From NCBI GenBank assembly GCA_039704465.1, contig JASFAU010000018.1, positions 1 to 64,000 of the forward strand: DNA of 64,000 bases, written 5' to 3'. Numbering within the stretch: position 1 is the stretch's first letter; every line of letters begins with the position of its first letter. A program made the translations under genes and the position numbers. The notes beneath the pieces were generated by a model, which searched no databases, was not told the DNA's origin, and was given only the letters and a program-made list of their open reading frames with translations. This DNA is from Plasmodiophora brassicae (Eukaryota > Endomyxa > Phytomyxea > Plasmodiophorida > Plasmodiophoridae). Below are positions 46,311 through 57,040 of the stretch, in pieces.

Positions 46311-47724
46311 GATATGACTGCACTGCTCAGCTGGTCTAACCGGAAATGGTTGACACGCAGGTAGGCGCGAGGCTGGTGTCCTCGTTCTGCAAAGGGTGAT
46401 ATGCGTCCTGCACGGATGTCAGCGATCTCCTGCCGTTTAGTGCCGTTTGTCGTGACGATGTCAAATGCGGCCGGTGCTGTGCGCGACGTCGACCTCATTG
46501 ATTGTATTGAAAGGTTCTGGTTGTGGCAATATGCCGGCAGGGATGGTGTCGGGACGACGTCGGTGGCAGGGCGGCGTGCGCATGTCGAGGGCTAACAACT
46601 GCCGCTGGGAACGACGGGCCTGATGTATGCTACGCTCGACACACTGGCGCTCTGTATGGAGGCAGACGTGGAGCTCAGCGACGCCCTTGGATGGTGGGCC
46701 CGCCCATCGGCGCACGGTGCAGGGCACTGGCGCACGCCCTCGATTGCCAAGGTCGACAGGGGGGCCAGGACGCCGCCACAGAAGTGATGCTGGCTCCGTC
46801 GAGCCTAGGCAGGGTGACGGCTGCCTTGCGGGGACTGTTTGTCGACTTGAGACGGCGGAGGACGGCACGAGTGCCCTTTGAACATGAAGCTCCGTGCTTC
46901 AGGCGAACAAACATTCTTCTCCTGGAGGTGAAGGACGTCCTCCCAGACGAGCTTAACGCGACGGCAAGCATCCATCAGGGCGTGCTGCGGTCATAGTGGC
47001 ACCGGGAACGCGACGGCAGATGTCCAGGACGATATATGTGTTGCGTTCGAAGTGGGTGCGATGACCCGTGTCGGTGGTCGGAGAGTCGTCGCGGCGAATT
47101 GGCTACCAGCGTTGTGCCACGTGCGTTTGACGAGGCACAAACCTGACTGGGGTTGCTCGTCTTGCCTGATCTACTATGGTTCACACACATGCGGCGCCGA
47201 TGTCGGCGACGGGCACTCCCTCTCCCAGTTTCATCGAATGCTGTCGCGCGGTGCTGGCTAACGCCAGGACAACCTGCGGGCAAGACGTACGCGTGTGTCG
47301 ACCTGGTCTGCTTGTAATTCGAACGGTTCTGGTTCAGGCAGATGTCGGCAGGGATGGTGGCAGGTCGTCGACGGTGGCAGACGTTTCCATGTCGGGCAGT
47401 AGTAACGGGCGAAACTGCCCTGCTGGACGACCTGCAGGACAGGAACACGCTGCTCGCTGGCATACGGGAAGCCTGGCGACGCCCTTGGTTGGCCGTCCCG
47501 TCGGCGATGCATGGTGCAGAGCACGGGCGCGTCGGACCAAATGCAACGATCGGCGGGCAGTCAGGACGCCGCCCCAGTCCTCGAGAAGGCTAGCCTGGGG
47601 TTGGCTCCGCCCCTCTAGGAACGACGATTAGTGCCCTGCAGGTGCTCGTGCTGAACGGTCGATTGCAGGTCGGTCCTGCCAACAATGTCAGTGAATCCGC
47701 GCGGCTGTGCATCAAGGAACACCC

Positions 47725-48340
47725 CATACCTGTCCTGGAGGTGCACATGCTCCGCCCAGACGCGTCGAACGTGTCGGCAAGCGTCCAGCGCGAGGTGTAG
47801 TGGTGCACTGGGTCCGTTGGCCCATGGCGTCGCTAGGCGGGGATGTCGGCGCGGATGCTGAGCGGGCAGGCTTAGGTGCCAGGGCGTCGACGACCTGCCC
47901 CACGCAGTACCGAGCACAACTGGATATCGGGCGGCCTTGTAGGACGTTGCAGTGGGCGGCGAGCGGCGAGGCGATCGGCGGCGTCGTCGGGTGGTCGGTC
48001 GCGTCGACGTCGCCCGCCCCCACGGAGTCGGCGCCCTGCTGCCCACGTAGACGAATCTGGACTGGCGCCTACCTGCAGGCGATCGATCGCTGTGCACAGA
48101 CCTGGTATCCGAACTGGATACCTGGCCACAAGGTAATGTAGGATGGCGCCATCCAACGGCTTAGCAACGAGAGTCGCATGCCGATGTCATGCCGGCGACA
48201 CCAGGTCGACCTCGACGTGGACCTGGCGCGTACGTACGCACAGTGGCGGGGGCTGAACGCGAGGCATTGCTGGGAAACGGACGCGATCAACTGCCCTACA
48301 TGCGTGTGTCAATGCCGACAAGCCTGTATTGATCGTCTGG
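47725..48340. repeat. Ancient repeat unit with full landmark set (zone 2, copy b)
   Basis: Starts TACCTGTCCTGGAGGTGCAC, then GTTGCAGTGGGCGGCGAGCG, GTCGTCGGGTGGTCGGTCGC, CACGGAGTCGGCGCCTG and CATTGCTGGGAAACGGACGC. One of the better preserved units, useful as a query to define the family consensus. Confidence 0.6.
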
Positions 48341-49688
48341 CCTGACTTGTAGTCATCGACACGCAGGTGAGGCGATGTCGGCGAACGTCATCGGCGATGT
48401 GCGCCGTCGCTTTGCACCCACTGCAGCGAGGACCGCTGTTCGGCGCAACGGGACGCCAGGGCGGCCTGCAGGGGGCTATCCGCGCGAATGCAACTGGTCT
48501 AGTTGCTCTCAACGGTTCTGGTTGTGGATTTATGTCGGACAGGGAGGATGGCGGGTCGTTGTCAGGCGGCGGCGGACACGACACCGTCTGCTGGGAATCT
48601 GGTGCCAGGCACTGCTGTACCTGCCCGCGGCCATGATATGACAGACCTGCTTACGTCGCTGGATTGAGGTGATCGGCCTTTAGCCATGATCGACACGCAG
48701 GTGGCGCGAGACGGCAGAGCCCACGGCCGGGAACGGGCGCCGCCCCCCTGCACCGCATTCTTCGAACGCTGCCGCTCGGTGCCGGCTGACGCCAGGACGA
48801 CCTGCAGGTGCGGTGCACGCACGTATAGACCTCGTCTGCTTGTATTGAAGAGGATCAACTTGTGAAGATGTGACGGCCCGCCGGATGGCGGCGGGTCTTC
48901 GTACGCGCCCGCATGTCGACCGACGGCAACTGGTGCTGGACACCGCTGGCCTGCTGGACGATCTGCAGGACAGGCGCGCAAGCGACGCTCGTCAGGCGGA
49001 CGGGACAGCAGAGGCGAGGCGCCCTTGGTTGTTCGTCGCCCATCGATGCCGCCTTAGCTGAGAAGCAGGCCGGCGCGGTGCTGGACCCGGCCCGGCCCGG
49101 CAGGACGACCACTGCCCCGCAGCAGCTCATGCTGGACGAAAGACGGCAGGCGATGCCAGGCGTGTCCTGTCCAGCACGAGTTAGACGGCCTGGGTCTGTG
49201 CCTGAGGCGACAATTCGTACCTGTCCTCGAGGTGCAGGGCGTTCTCACAGACGCGCTGGACGCGACGATACCCCATCAGCAGGACGTGTTGCATGCGGAT
49301 AACGAGTTCGATGACGCGCGAGACATCAAGCGTCCAGCAGGACGTGTTGAGGTGGTAGCGGGTCTGTTGGGAGAATATCACTGGTCGGCGGCGACGTCGG
49401 CCCGGGTGCAGGCAGGCGCGACGTCAGGGACGACCTGCGCCGTGTGATGCCGAACACAACGGCATGTCGGGCGGCCATGCAGGACGACGCAGAGGACGGC
49501 TTTCGCGACTTGCAGCGACGTCGCGTAGACGATCGCGCCGAGATTGCACCCACCGCGGGATCGGCGTCTGCTTTACGTTGCCCGGCATCCATCTTCATTC
49601 GCCGGTTGCGTACAGAGGTGCCGAAACGCCTGGGATACGAACAATATCAGTGCCGCGCCACGGGTCGGCGGATGTGAAGGTGCAACCT

Positions 49689-50027
49689 GACCCCAGAGAT
49701 GTGGTTGTTCGAACCATGGACAGGGCGCGGAACTCGTTGATGAACAGGGGCAGTTCAGCGGACACAGGCCTGCATCAGATGCCGGTTGTCCAGGTTGGCC
49801 CGGCGTACTTCGAGTTGGTCGGTCTCGTCGACTACCAGGGTGGTGACACCCAGCGTCTTGGTCAAGACCAAGGACACTACGTGTCCTGGGTGAAGCAGGC
49901 GAGTGGCTGCTGGGCCTTCTGCGACACCAGTCGCCTCGTGCGGTATCGAGACCCGCATGTCGCCGGCCTGCTAACCAGGCGCGTCTACCGCATGCTGTTC
50001 TATCGGTGCATGGCCGCCCGTGTATAA
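49689..50027 (+). pseudogene. Ubiquitin-specific protease (peptidase C19) C-terminal fragment
   Basis: The frame reads VGPAYFELVGLVDYQGG, then GHYVSWVKQASGCWAFCD and RRVYRMLFYRC, ending TAA at 50025-50027. This is the end of a USP fold: Y-x-L-x-x-V, the His box GHYxxxV (49872-49895; catalytic His present), W-x-F-x-D and the final Y-x-L-F-Y. Upstream, the frame runs into ancient-repeat sequence, so the Cys box and the rest of the domain are absent. AATAAA overlaps the stop (50026-50031). An independent gene starting within is unlikely. Interpreted as a truncated gene remnant. Confidence 0.6.
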
Positions 50028-50335
50028 TAAACCTGCCCCGGATGCTTTCCATTTCAATAACGCAATGGACGGGTCTGCATTGCATGGCGTAACCTGGCAG
50101 AAGAGCGTCGTGGCAGGTCGACTCATCCGAGACGTTCGACTTGGCCCGTGGCCACACGTATGCTCATGGTTAAGGTGGTCGCGAAGACGCGTTTGGCTGG
50201 AATTGGGCGGGACCAACTGTTCTACGTGCGCGTTGCGCTACCGCGTCTTTACCGGTTGCTAGTCTCGCCAGATCTGAAATGGTCGGCATGCAGACGGACC
50301 CAACGTCGCCGCGCGCGGGCCCTGCGTGGATTCAA

Positions 50336-50685
50336 TTCTCTGTGCTCCTCTTTCTGTACATGATAGTGACAATCATAGAGCAAACGAGCAGTCTAGAGCA
50401 ACTGCTACGTATTTTAGCAATAGTAATTGAGTCCATTCCTCGCAGGCGCTGAGTAGTTGAATGTTTTCTTCAGTACCACGGGTGGTCAAAATGGAAACGA
50501 ATCTTTTCATTTCTCTGTGCTGATCGTTCTGTCGATGATAGTGACAATCAGAGAATATACGAGCACTCTACAGCAACAGCTACGTATTTAAGCAATAGGA
50601 ATTGTCACCGTTCCTCGCAGGCGCTGAGTAGTTGAATGTTTTCTACACTACCACGGGTGGTCGATGGAAACGAAACTTTCGCTTG
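50336..50685. repeat. Two tandem copies of a 175-bp AT-richer unit
   Basis: TTCTCTGTGCT starts at 50336 and again at 50511. Both copies contain GATAGTGACAATCA, GCTACGTATTT(T)AGCAATAG, TCCTCGCAGGCGCTGAGTAG and TACCACGGGTGGTC. The copies differ at scattered bases. The unit is clearly lower in GC than its surroundings and unrelated to the 169-bp satellite. Confidence 0.85.
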
Positions 50686-50767
50686 TTCACCGATACTTGG
50701 AGAAGCTTGACCCAAATGAGCATTATTGTCAGCCGGTGCCTTCATCAGCCTCGTCGATCACCGATTG

Positions 50768-50998
50768 ATGATGGTGTGCGCTGACAACGTATTGCCACTG
50801 AGTCTGGCGGGAGCGGTGCCGGACGTGCAGCAGCTACCTGACACTGTGGATGGTATCTCCGACCATCTGTGGGCGAAGGCTCGTGAACTTGACGTCCGAA
50901 CCGTAATGCGACATCATCCCATCGCGATCGACGACGTGTGCTCGAATCCGTCCGTTGACCTCATTCTGGTGCCTGACGAATGCATGCATAGCTGACGA
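50768..50998 (+). CDS. Small hypothetical protein, 75 aa
   Basis: From ATG ATG at 50768 the frame gives MMVCADNVLPLSLAGAVPDV and a well-mixed sequence with DHLWAKARELDVRTVM, ending TGA. Composition is protein-like, unlike the Arg/Pro-rich chance frames around it. The frame is open upstream to 50726 without an ATG, so it may be the terminal exon of a larger broken gene. Function unknown. Confidence 0.35.
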
Positions 50999-51839
50999 TC
51001 ACCCCGATGAGCGCCAAGTTCGCCTCCACGGCAACGGTTGCAGCAAAGGCTACCGTTGGGCGCCCGGTGACGCCAGGACGAATGTGCACTGTCGTTGTAC
51101 GCGTGTGACGACACGGTGAGCTTGTATTGAACGGGTCTGGTTGTGGCAATACGCCGGCCGGGATGGCGGCGGGTCGTCGATGGCAGGTAGGCGTTCGCAT
51201 GTCAACCGGCGGCAACGGACGATAGGCGGCGCCGCCCTGCTCGACGGCAGGCAGGGCAGGCAGGCGCAGATGTGCAAGCAGATGGGGGCCTCGACGATGA
51301 CCTTGGTTTGTCGGCCGGGCGTAGACACATGGTGCAGTGCAGGTGAGCTCGCGACCGATTGCAGCGATGGGCGTGCCGCCCGCGTGCCACCTCAGCTGAG
51401 GAGCAGGTCGGCGCGACGTTGTCCCCACCCCGTCGACGCAGCACAACTGCTGTCTTGCTGGTGTTCACGCTGGACGGGAAACGGCGCTGACTGCAGGCCT
51501 GTTCTGTCCACCACGTGTTAGAGTGCCCGACTCGATGCATCACGCAAAGAATCGTACCTGTCCAGGAGGCGCCGCACGTTCGCCCAGACGTATCGGGCTC
51601 GCTGGCAGGCGTCCAGCAGGACGTGTTCTGGTCGTAGTGAATCCGGCCGTCAGTGATGATGGTGGGCGGCGACATCAGCGTGGGCTCGGGCAGGGCAGGC
51701 AGGCGCGTTAGGGCCGACCTGTAGGACAGCGGTTAGAATGTCTGAGCGGATTGTCACTGTACGTGCTATGGAACTGACGGCCTGATCTATGGGTCAGCCA
51801 GGCGATACAGGACAGGTGGCGCATCTGGACGCACGATGA

Positions 51840-52400
51840 CGGCCTCACCGGGCGACAGTTCTTCAGTGGTCGGGATCAGATTCTTGCACCGAATGGAATG
51901 GGCATGTGACATACGCGAAGGGACACCGCGTCGTATGGCGGCGAGCCGGTCCAAGGCGGTACCTGCAATACAAGCAGAATCGTTCAAAAGCGATGCGATA
52001 CCAAGGGGAATCAGCGGACGGCGTACCAGAATGGAGTGGTTCAAGCAGCTTGCAGTCGCCTGAAGGTCGACCAGAACAGGAAGTCGATTACGTGACGCCT
52101 GCCGACCAGCATCAGAAAGGGCGCACGGCGGCAACAGGGGTGACACAGCACTCGTCAGGATTCTTACCAGCATCGCCAGTGTCTGCCAGAATACCGGGGA
52201 TGTCAGCCAGGCTGGAGATGCACAATTCGTCAAACCAGTACCAGCAGGGGCCGACGCGGCAACAACGATGGTTCCGAACTCGCCTGGATTCTGAGCAGCA
52301 ATGCTGGCGCCTGCCGGGAACGACACGAATGTCAGCCGGTTCGAAAGGCAACAGGTTAATGGGCCTTCACCTCGCAGAAAAGCAGCGTTATCGCCATGAT
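51840..52400. repeat. Diverged block R1, copy c
   Basis: Third copy of the block at 35250 and 37190, sharing GAAGGTCGACCAGAACAGGA-type, GATTACGTGACG and GCCGACCAGCATCAGAAAGG segments. This copy has the longest minus-strand reading (52443 to 51787) with the protein-like end KNLIPTTEELSPGEAVIVRP. If the block ever coded, this copy is closest to the ancestor. Confidence 0.55.
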
Positions 52401-53785
52401 GCCTGCTGCGCTGCATGTCCTCATGCTGGATAGGCGACGGCACTCGAGTCCTGTCCAGAATGTCAAATGTCCCGGGACCCCGTGCATCGTCAGACGTCGA
52501 CTCGTACCTGTCGTGAAGGTGCAGGGCGTCCGGCCAGATGTATCTGGTGCGTCAGCAGGCGTCCTGCAGGACGTGTCGCGGTCGTGGTAGATCTATTGAC
52601 CCGTGGTGTTAGGGTGGCGGCGGCGTCGCAGGGGCGTTGTCTTCGTCGTGAATGAGTTGTCCCGTCCAGATATGGTCGGCGGCGACGTCGACATGGACGC
52701 AAACAGGGGCAGGAAGGCGTATCCGGGCGTCGGTGACTAGGGCAATCAGGGCGACGACACGCCGCTGACCAGGAGGTGAACAGGCGGCCAGCAGCGCCCT
52801 GTTATGGTCGTAGGCGGCCGCGTTTGCCGGTGGCGCCGGTCGACGACGACCACGGCGAGGACGCAAGCAGGGCAAGCAGGCGCGACAGGTCGTCGGCGAC
52901 ACGCGAGGTGCGAGTCCTGTGCAGAACGTGTGAGGCCCGGATCCTTTGCATTAGACGACAATCCGTACCAGTGCATGGCGTACGCCCAGAAGTGTTCGGC
53001 GCATCTGCAGACATCCTGAAGGATGCATCGACGATGTCGCAACAGTCGTCAGGCGCCTCGGGACGTCGAGGACTTGCGACATGCGATGCCGGACACAGCG
53101 CAGGCAGGCAGGCACCGCTCGACGCGCAGACAGGGAGGTCGGCGACGACCCTGGCTGGACAGCCAGCCACCGGCGCATGGTGCAGGGCTGGGGCGCGGCA
53201 TGCCAAGTCGTAGCAATTGTCGGACGACGAGTGCGTCACCAGGCCTGCGCGACGTTGTACCCATCCCGCTTCGACGGCAGACCTGTGACGTCCAGCGTGT
53301 CAGAAGGCCTGCGTGACTGTGCAGCAGGCGATGACTTGTACCTATCGTCAAGGTGCAGTACGATCTCGCAGACGTGTCGGAAACGTCGCCTGGCGTCCAG
53401 CAGGCCGTATTGAGGTCGTAGTGGTCGCGTTGACCCGGGCCTCTGTTCAGCGGCGACGTCGGCGCGAGCGGACAGGTCAGGCAGGCGCACCTGGGTCTGG
53501 ACCACTTGTGCCGTCCGGTGCCGACCGGGCGGCAGTGTATGATATCGCAGTACGCGGCGTTGGCGGCAGCGTCGTCGGGTCGTCTGCCGTGCTGACGACG
53601 CCCACCACGGAGATGGCACCTGCTCGGCACGGTCCCATAAATGGCAGTTCGCCGATGACGCTTGGAAAGCAGCCTCCGCAATCCGCAGACACGCGTGCGC
53701 CCCGGAATCGGGCATCCAGCCATGCGCCTATTTTTGGTGCGGATTTCTTCATGCTTCACGGGTTGTCACCTGTCAAACGGGTCTA

Positions 53786-54109
53786 CTCATAGGCCCACAC
53801 GTCGAGCATCGACGTTCCATGCAGGAGCCCGATCTCGACGATCTTGCGGATGTCGAAGCCCTTCGTCTTCAGGATTCGATGAATTGCACTGAGCGGCTGG
53901 CGTCGGAAACCGCGAACGTACATCGGGCGCAGCTTCCAGCTGAGCATCGTTGCTGGAAGCTGCGCCCGATGTACGTTCGCGGTTTCCGACGCCAGCCGCT
54001 CAGTGCAATCCGTCGAATCCTGAAAACGAAGGGCTAATTCGACATTCGCAAGATTGTCGAAATCGGGTTCCTGCATGGGACGTCGATGCTCGACGTGTGG
54101 GCCTATGAG
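53786..54109. repeat. Inverted repeat of coding sequence, arms about 155 bp, 11-bp loop
   Basis: The left arm 53786-53940 and right arm 53952-54109 are about 95% reverse-complementary across the loop TGAGCATCGTT. The arms encode the same peptide outward in both directions (YVRGFRRQPLSAI...). The differences are mostly at third codon positions, and the right arm has an inserted TAA at about 54035. See the gag-like entry. Confidence 0.85.
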
Positions 54110-54412
54110 CACGAGACCAACGACATCGTCAACAGGCTCATCCACCACGACTACCGGACCTACTTCGACCGGCGCCCGACAGAACCGTGCCTTTTCGATT
54201 CGGCGGCGTTCCGCAAGCTGTCCAAGCCAGATCAAGAGTCGTTCGCGAACGACATCTTCATCTACCGGCTGGAGCGAATCACGAGCCGCGTTGACAGCTG
54301 TCTGCGACGATCCGCGAAGCGCCAGTTCGAAGCCACGCTTGACTGGGAGCGGTCAAGGGCGGCGCCGGCCGAGCCACGAATAGGAGCGGCATGTACCTCG
54401 AATCGCCCATCG
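53953..54412 (+). pseudogene. LINE ORF1/gag-like domain fragment
   Basis: Translation outward from the hairpin centre gives YVRGFRRQPLSAIRRILKTK G, an in-frame TAA, then FDIRKIVEIGFLHGTSMLDV, HETNDIVNRLIHHDYR and SFANDIFIYRLERITSRV. The pattern (helix, then K-I-x-x-I-x-F/L-hydrophobic strand, then a second helix) resembles the RNA-binding C-terminal part of gag-like ORF1 proteins of LINEs. A mirror copy on the minus strand covers the left arm only and stops at a TAG just outside it. It may be the upstream part of the LINE ORF1 that continues at 54752, separated by the tRNase Z fragment. Confidence 0.45.
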
Positions 54413-54413
54413 T

Positions 54414-54717
54414 TTAGACTATCGACACGGAAGCCAAGCTCAGACCACAGGGTCCACGGAAACGCACGCGAACGTACACTCGGATAGGCTTATCCGGGTT
54501 CGCACGGTCGACCTTGATCTCGTGAACGTAGTACGGAATCTGCAGGTTCGTGCAGACCGACTGCAACGTGTTGCGAATGTATGCCCTGAGGCCCAGCGGC
54601 CCGTAGATATGCAAGGGCGTTGTCCGGACAGTCTGAGGGAGAATGCCGGGCAGACCGAGGACGTGGTCGGCGTGCATATGCGTGATGAAGATGCGGTCGA
54701 TGGCACTCGGCCGCATC
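54414..54717 (-). pseudogene. tRNase Z (RNase Z/ElaC family) fragment
   Basis: The minus strand encodes RPSAIDRIFITHMHADHVLG followed by LPGIL, then PLHIYGPLGLRAYIRNTLQS and IPYYVHEIKVD. THMHADHxxGLPG is the zinc-binding HxHxDH signature of tRNase Z (metallo-beta-lactamase fold, tRNA 3' processing), and the GPxGLRxYI segment is its usual continuation. Only about 100 residues are present. The N-terminal part is cut off at about 54717, where LINE ORF1 begins on the other strand, and the C-terminal half is missing. A non-functional gene piece. Confidence 0.8.
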
Positions 54718-54751
54718 CTGGGCACCGGCTGAGGAGCAGCCGCGCCCGCCG

Positions 54752-55312
54752 GTGAGCTCGGGGCCTGTGAGGCCCACTGACGCGCCGCCTGCTGTTGTTC
54801 CTGTGCAGGCTGCCCCAAGTACTGACGACAGCGTGGCGCCTGTCGAAAGCACGCCCGAGGACGACCGCCCAGGCGTTGACATCAGCGACGACGACGCCTA
54901 CACCAATGCCGACTCATGCAGCTCATGTGCGATGGACGCGCTCTACCCCCCAGTCGCCTCAATCATCAACGAGCTCGCGCCGCCATCTTCCGACCTGCTG
55001 GGAATGCCGGGGGACGACCGAGACGACAACGCGTCCCAGCTCGACAGCCAGAAGTCGTACAACATGCGGCGCAGGCCGATCGCCAAACGCCCAGCTGTAT
55101 CCCTGACCCCGGAGGAGGAGGAGGAGGATGAACCATCTGGCGCGGCGGACGAACGAGCTGGCGGCGGCCCAGCCGCCTCCATTGACAACGATGCTGCAGC
55201 GCGCAGCGTACCCCAGACCGACGAACAGGGCACCATGCGCTCTGTCCTGCCGGCGCCGGCCTCGGCCGGGCTGGCAGGGACGACTGAGACGAACTCCACG
55301 CAGCGATGCTAA
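54752..55312 (+). CDS. LINE ORF1 C-terminal part (acidic, disordered)
   Basis: Open from a GTG at 54752 to TAA at 55310-55312. Pro/Asp/Glu/Ser-rich, with a short Cys pair (CSSC), a basic cluster MRRRPIAKRPA and an acidic run TPEEEEEDEPSG. No folded domain is seen. It ends AACTCCACGCAGCGATGCTAA: its stop overlaps the ORF2 start as ATGCTAA. This compact overlap is the main reason to call it ORF1 of the same element. The upstream half of ORF1 is missing or lies beyond the tRNase Z fragment. Confidence 0.6.
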   Translation: MSSGPVRPTDAPPAVVPVQAAPSTDDSVAPVESTPEDDRPGVDISDDDAYTNADSCSSCAMDALYPPVASIINELAPPSSDLLGMPGDDRDDNASQLDSQKSYNMRRRPIAKRPAVSLTPEEEEEDEPSGAADERAGGGPAASIDNDAAARSVPQTDEQGTMRSVLPAPASAGLAGTTETNSTQRC

Positions 55313-56043
55313 TCGCTGCGTGGAATTCCGATGGTCTGGACGCTGCCAAGCTCCAGGCCACGGCCGCCTTCTTCAGAGATCGTCGCCTCACGGCGGCGGC
55401 CGTTGTGGAAATCTATGTACGACCTGAATCACTACTAACGAACGCCCTTGCAGATTATAATGTCCGACACGTCGCTGGTGGGCGCTCCGCCGGCGAACTT
55501 CGCGGTCACGGCGGCATCAGCATCATGGCCCCGGCCACCGTCGCCCTGCAAGAGGTCGCCCGCGAGCGCAACCGATCCGCCCCGCGATGGGCAATCTGGC
55601 GCGTTGGCGAAGATCTGCTCGTCGTCGGCGTGTACATTCGCCCCAGCCGATCACTGCCTGTCTCCGAGTACGAAATGACGCTGGGTGCCCTGGCGAACGC
55701 CATCGGGACACACTGTTCGGCCCGCGACAGGGTTGCCGTTGTCGGCGACTTCAACGCTCGACTCGGTGACGTCTCGGGCGACAGCATGTCGTGCCCGAGG
55801 AAGCCCCACGTGATGGCGCTGGCCGCACGCTGCTCGCTATCGCTGCTTAACTATCCGCTCCGTGGCGATCCCAACCGATGGACATTCGTGGTGCCCAACG
55901 GCAACGGGCGCTCCGTCGCCGATCTCGCTCTGACTCGCGGCCTCGACGCTTCCAGCTTGAGCGTGGTGGGTGCCCCTGTCAGCACCGCGCATCGGATGCT
56001 GATTATTGCGAGCGACCACGTCGTATCGGTTCGCCGACCCTGA
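55306..56043 (+). pseudogene. LINE ORF2 N-terminal APE-type endonuclease domain
   Basis: Starts at ATG 55306 (MLIAAWNSDGLDAAKLQATA). Exonuclease-endonuclease-phosphatase motifs in order: the N-terminal WNSDGL, the metal-binding Glu in VVEIYVRP, VVGDFNARLGD (D-x-N), VPNGNGRSVADLAL and the terminal SDH in IIASDHVVSV. All main catalytic positions appear present. The frame ends at TGA 56041-56043, while the RT connector is in the next frame, so a frameshift near 56010-56040 separates endonuclease from RT. It nicks target DNA in LINE retrotransposition. Confidence 0.85.
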
Positions 56044-57040
56044 CGATCGTCCTGCCCTGTCGATGCTGCTGGCTCCGGCCTATAACTACGTCCGATCCCT
56101 GTGGATGGACTCCACGCTGGACTTCGACGACCTGCTCGATCAACCAGTCGCCGTCCTACAGGAAGCCGTCGACAGCCTGTACCGCCATAGTACTGCCGTT
56201 CTCCGTGCCGTCCTCGAGGACATCGCCTGCTGGTCTAGCTCTGCGTCGAAGCGGGGCCACTCAGCGTCGATGCGCCCCGACTGGAAAGCACTGCAGCGGT
56301 GCGACCTCCGCTTCTACCTGAGCTCCATGCGCCGTATCTTCTCGGCGACGTCGCAGCTCAAGCCAAGCCAGCGGCCGTCCATGGAGGAGTTCACTGACCA
56401 CTGGAAAGCGGTCTTTGAGAAGCCGGGCGTGGACGACGGCCCGCGCCTGCGTTCTCCGCGTCTCTCCACCGACCTGGACGACGAGGAGCGCCAGGCGTTC
56501 GGTCCCGCTGTCGTCACCGCCATCATCAAGCGGCATGAGTGGATGAAGGGGGTCGGCCCGGACAACATACCGATGGACCTCCTGAAGTGTGATCCGGATG
56601 CCGCCGGCCCCTGGATATCTTGCATGTTCACCTGCTTGTACACTGTGCAGCTTGTGCCGTCTGAATGGCGGTCGGCGCTCGTTGTGCCCGTGCACAAACG
56701 GAACACCGAACCCGCAGACCCGTCGAACTGGCGAGGCATTGCGCTGCAGTCCCACCTCCGGAAGGCATATGCGACGTGTCTGATCACGCACATGCACCTG
56801 AAGGGGTGGCTGCAGATGCACTTCCTCCAGGTTGGATTTCGGCGAGGCATCGGTGTCCCCGAAGCTCTATGGGTGGCCGACGAGCTGACCACCCACTGGG
56901 CGGCACGACGAAAGCCGTTGATCGAGGTCCTCCTCGACATGAGGAAGGCGTACGATAGCGCCCGCCGCATCCACGTCTACAACAAGCTACAGAGGCGCGG
57001 TTTGCCGGCCCATTCATCGCCGTCCTGCAAGCCTTGTTTG
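56006..57040 (+). pseudogene. LINE ORF2 connector and RT fingers/palm (copy 2)
   Basis: After a linker with DFDDLLDQPV, RT motifs are visible: WMKGVGPDNIPMDLLK (motif 0/1), PSEWRSALVVPVHK and NWRGIALQSHLRKAY (motif 2), and VLLDMRKAYDSARR (motif A with the catalytic Asp). Near 57010-57040 the frame shifts just after KLQRRGL, and motif B continues in the frame of the next entry. Confidence 0.85.

Larger units (their letters stand above)
44580..53780. repeat. Ancient degenerate repeat zone 2
   Basis: About 9 kb dominated by diverged copies of the same long repeat as 34.3-38.4 kb. Landmark starts occur near 45760, 46920, 47730, 49215, 51560, 52510 and 53335. A second set of landmarks (TTCTGGTTGTGGCAATATGC, CTGCTGGACGACCTGCAGG, GACGCCCTTGGTTGG, GGACGGGAGACGGCAGGTG) lies between them, for example near 46505, 47315, 48520, 48935 and 51130. 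In order they imply an original unit of roughly 1-1.5 kb arranged head to tail. No frame is conserved among copies. Confidence 0.65.

Noticed and set aside
44580..53780. Many 60-190-codon frames in the fossil repeat zone
   Set aside because: They are not conserved between repeat copies and have no domains, apart from the USP-like end at 49689-50027 and the small frame at 50768.
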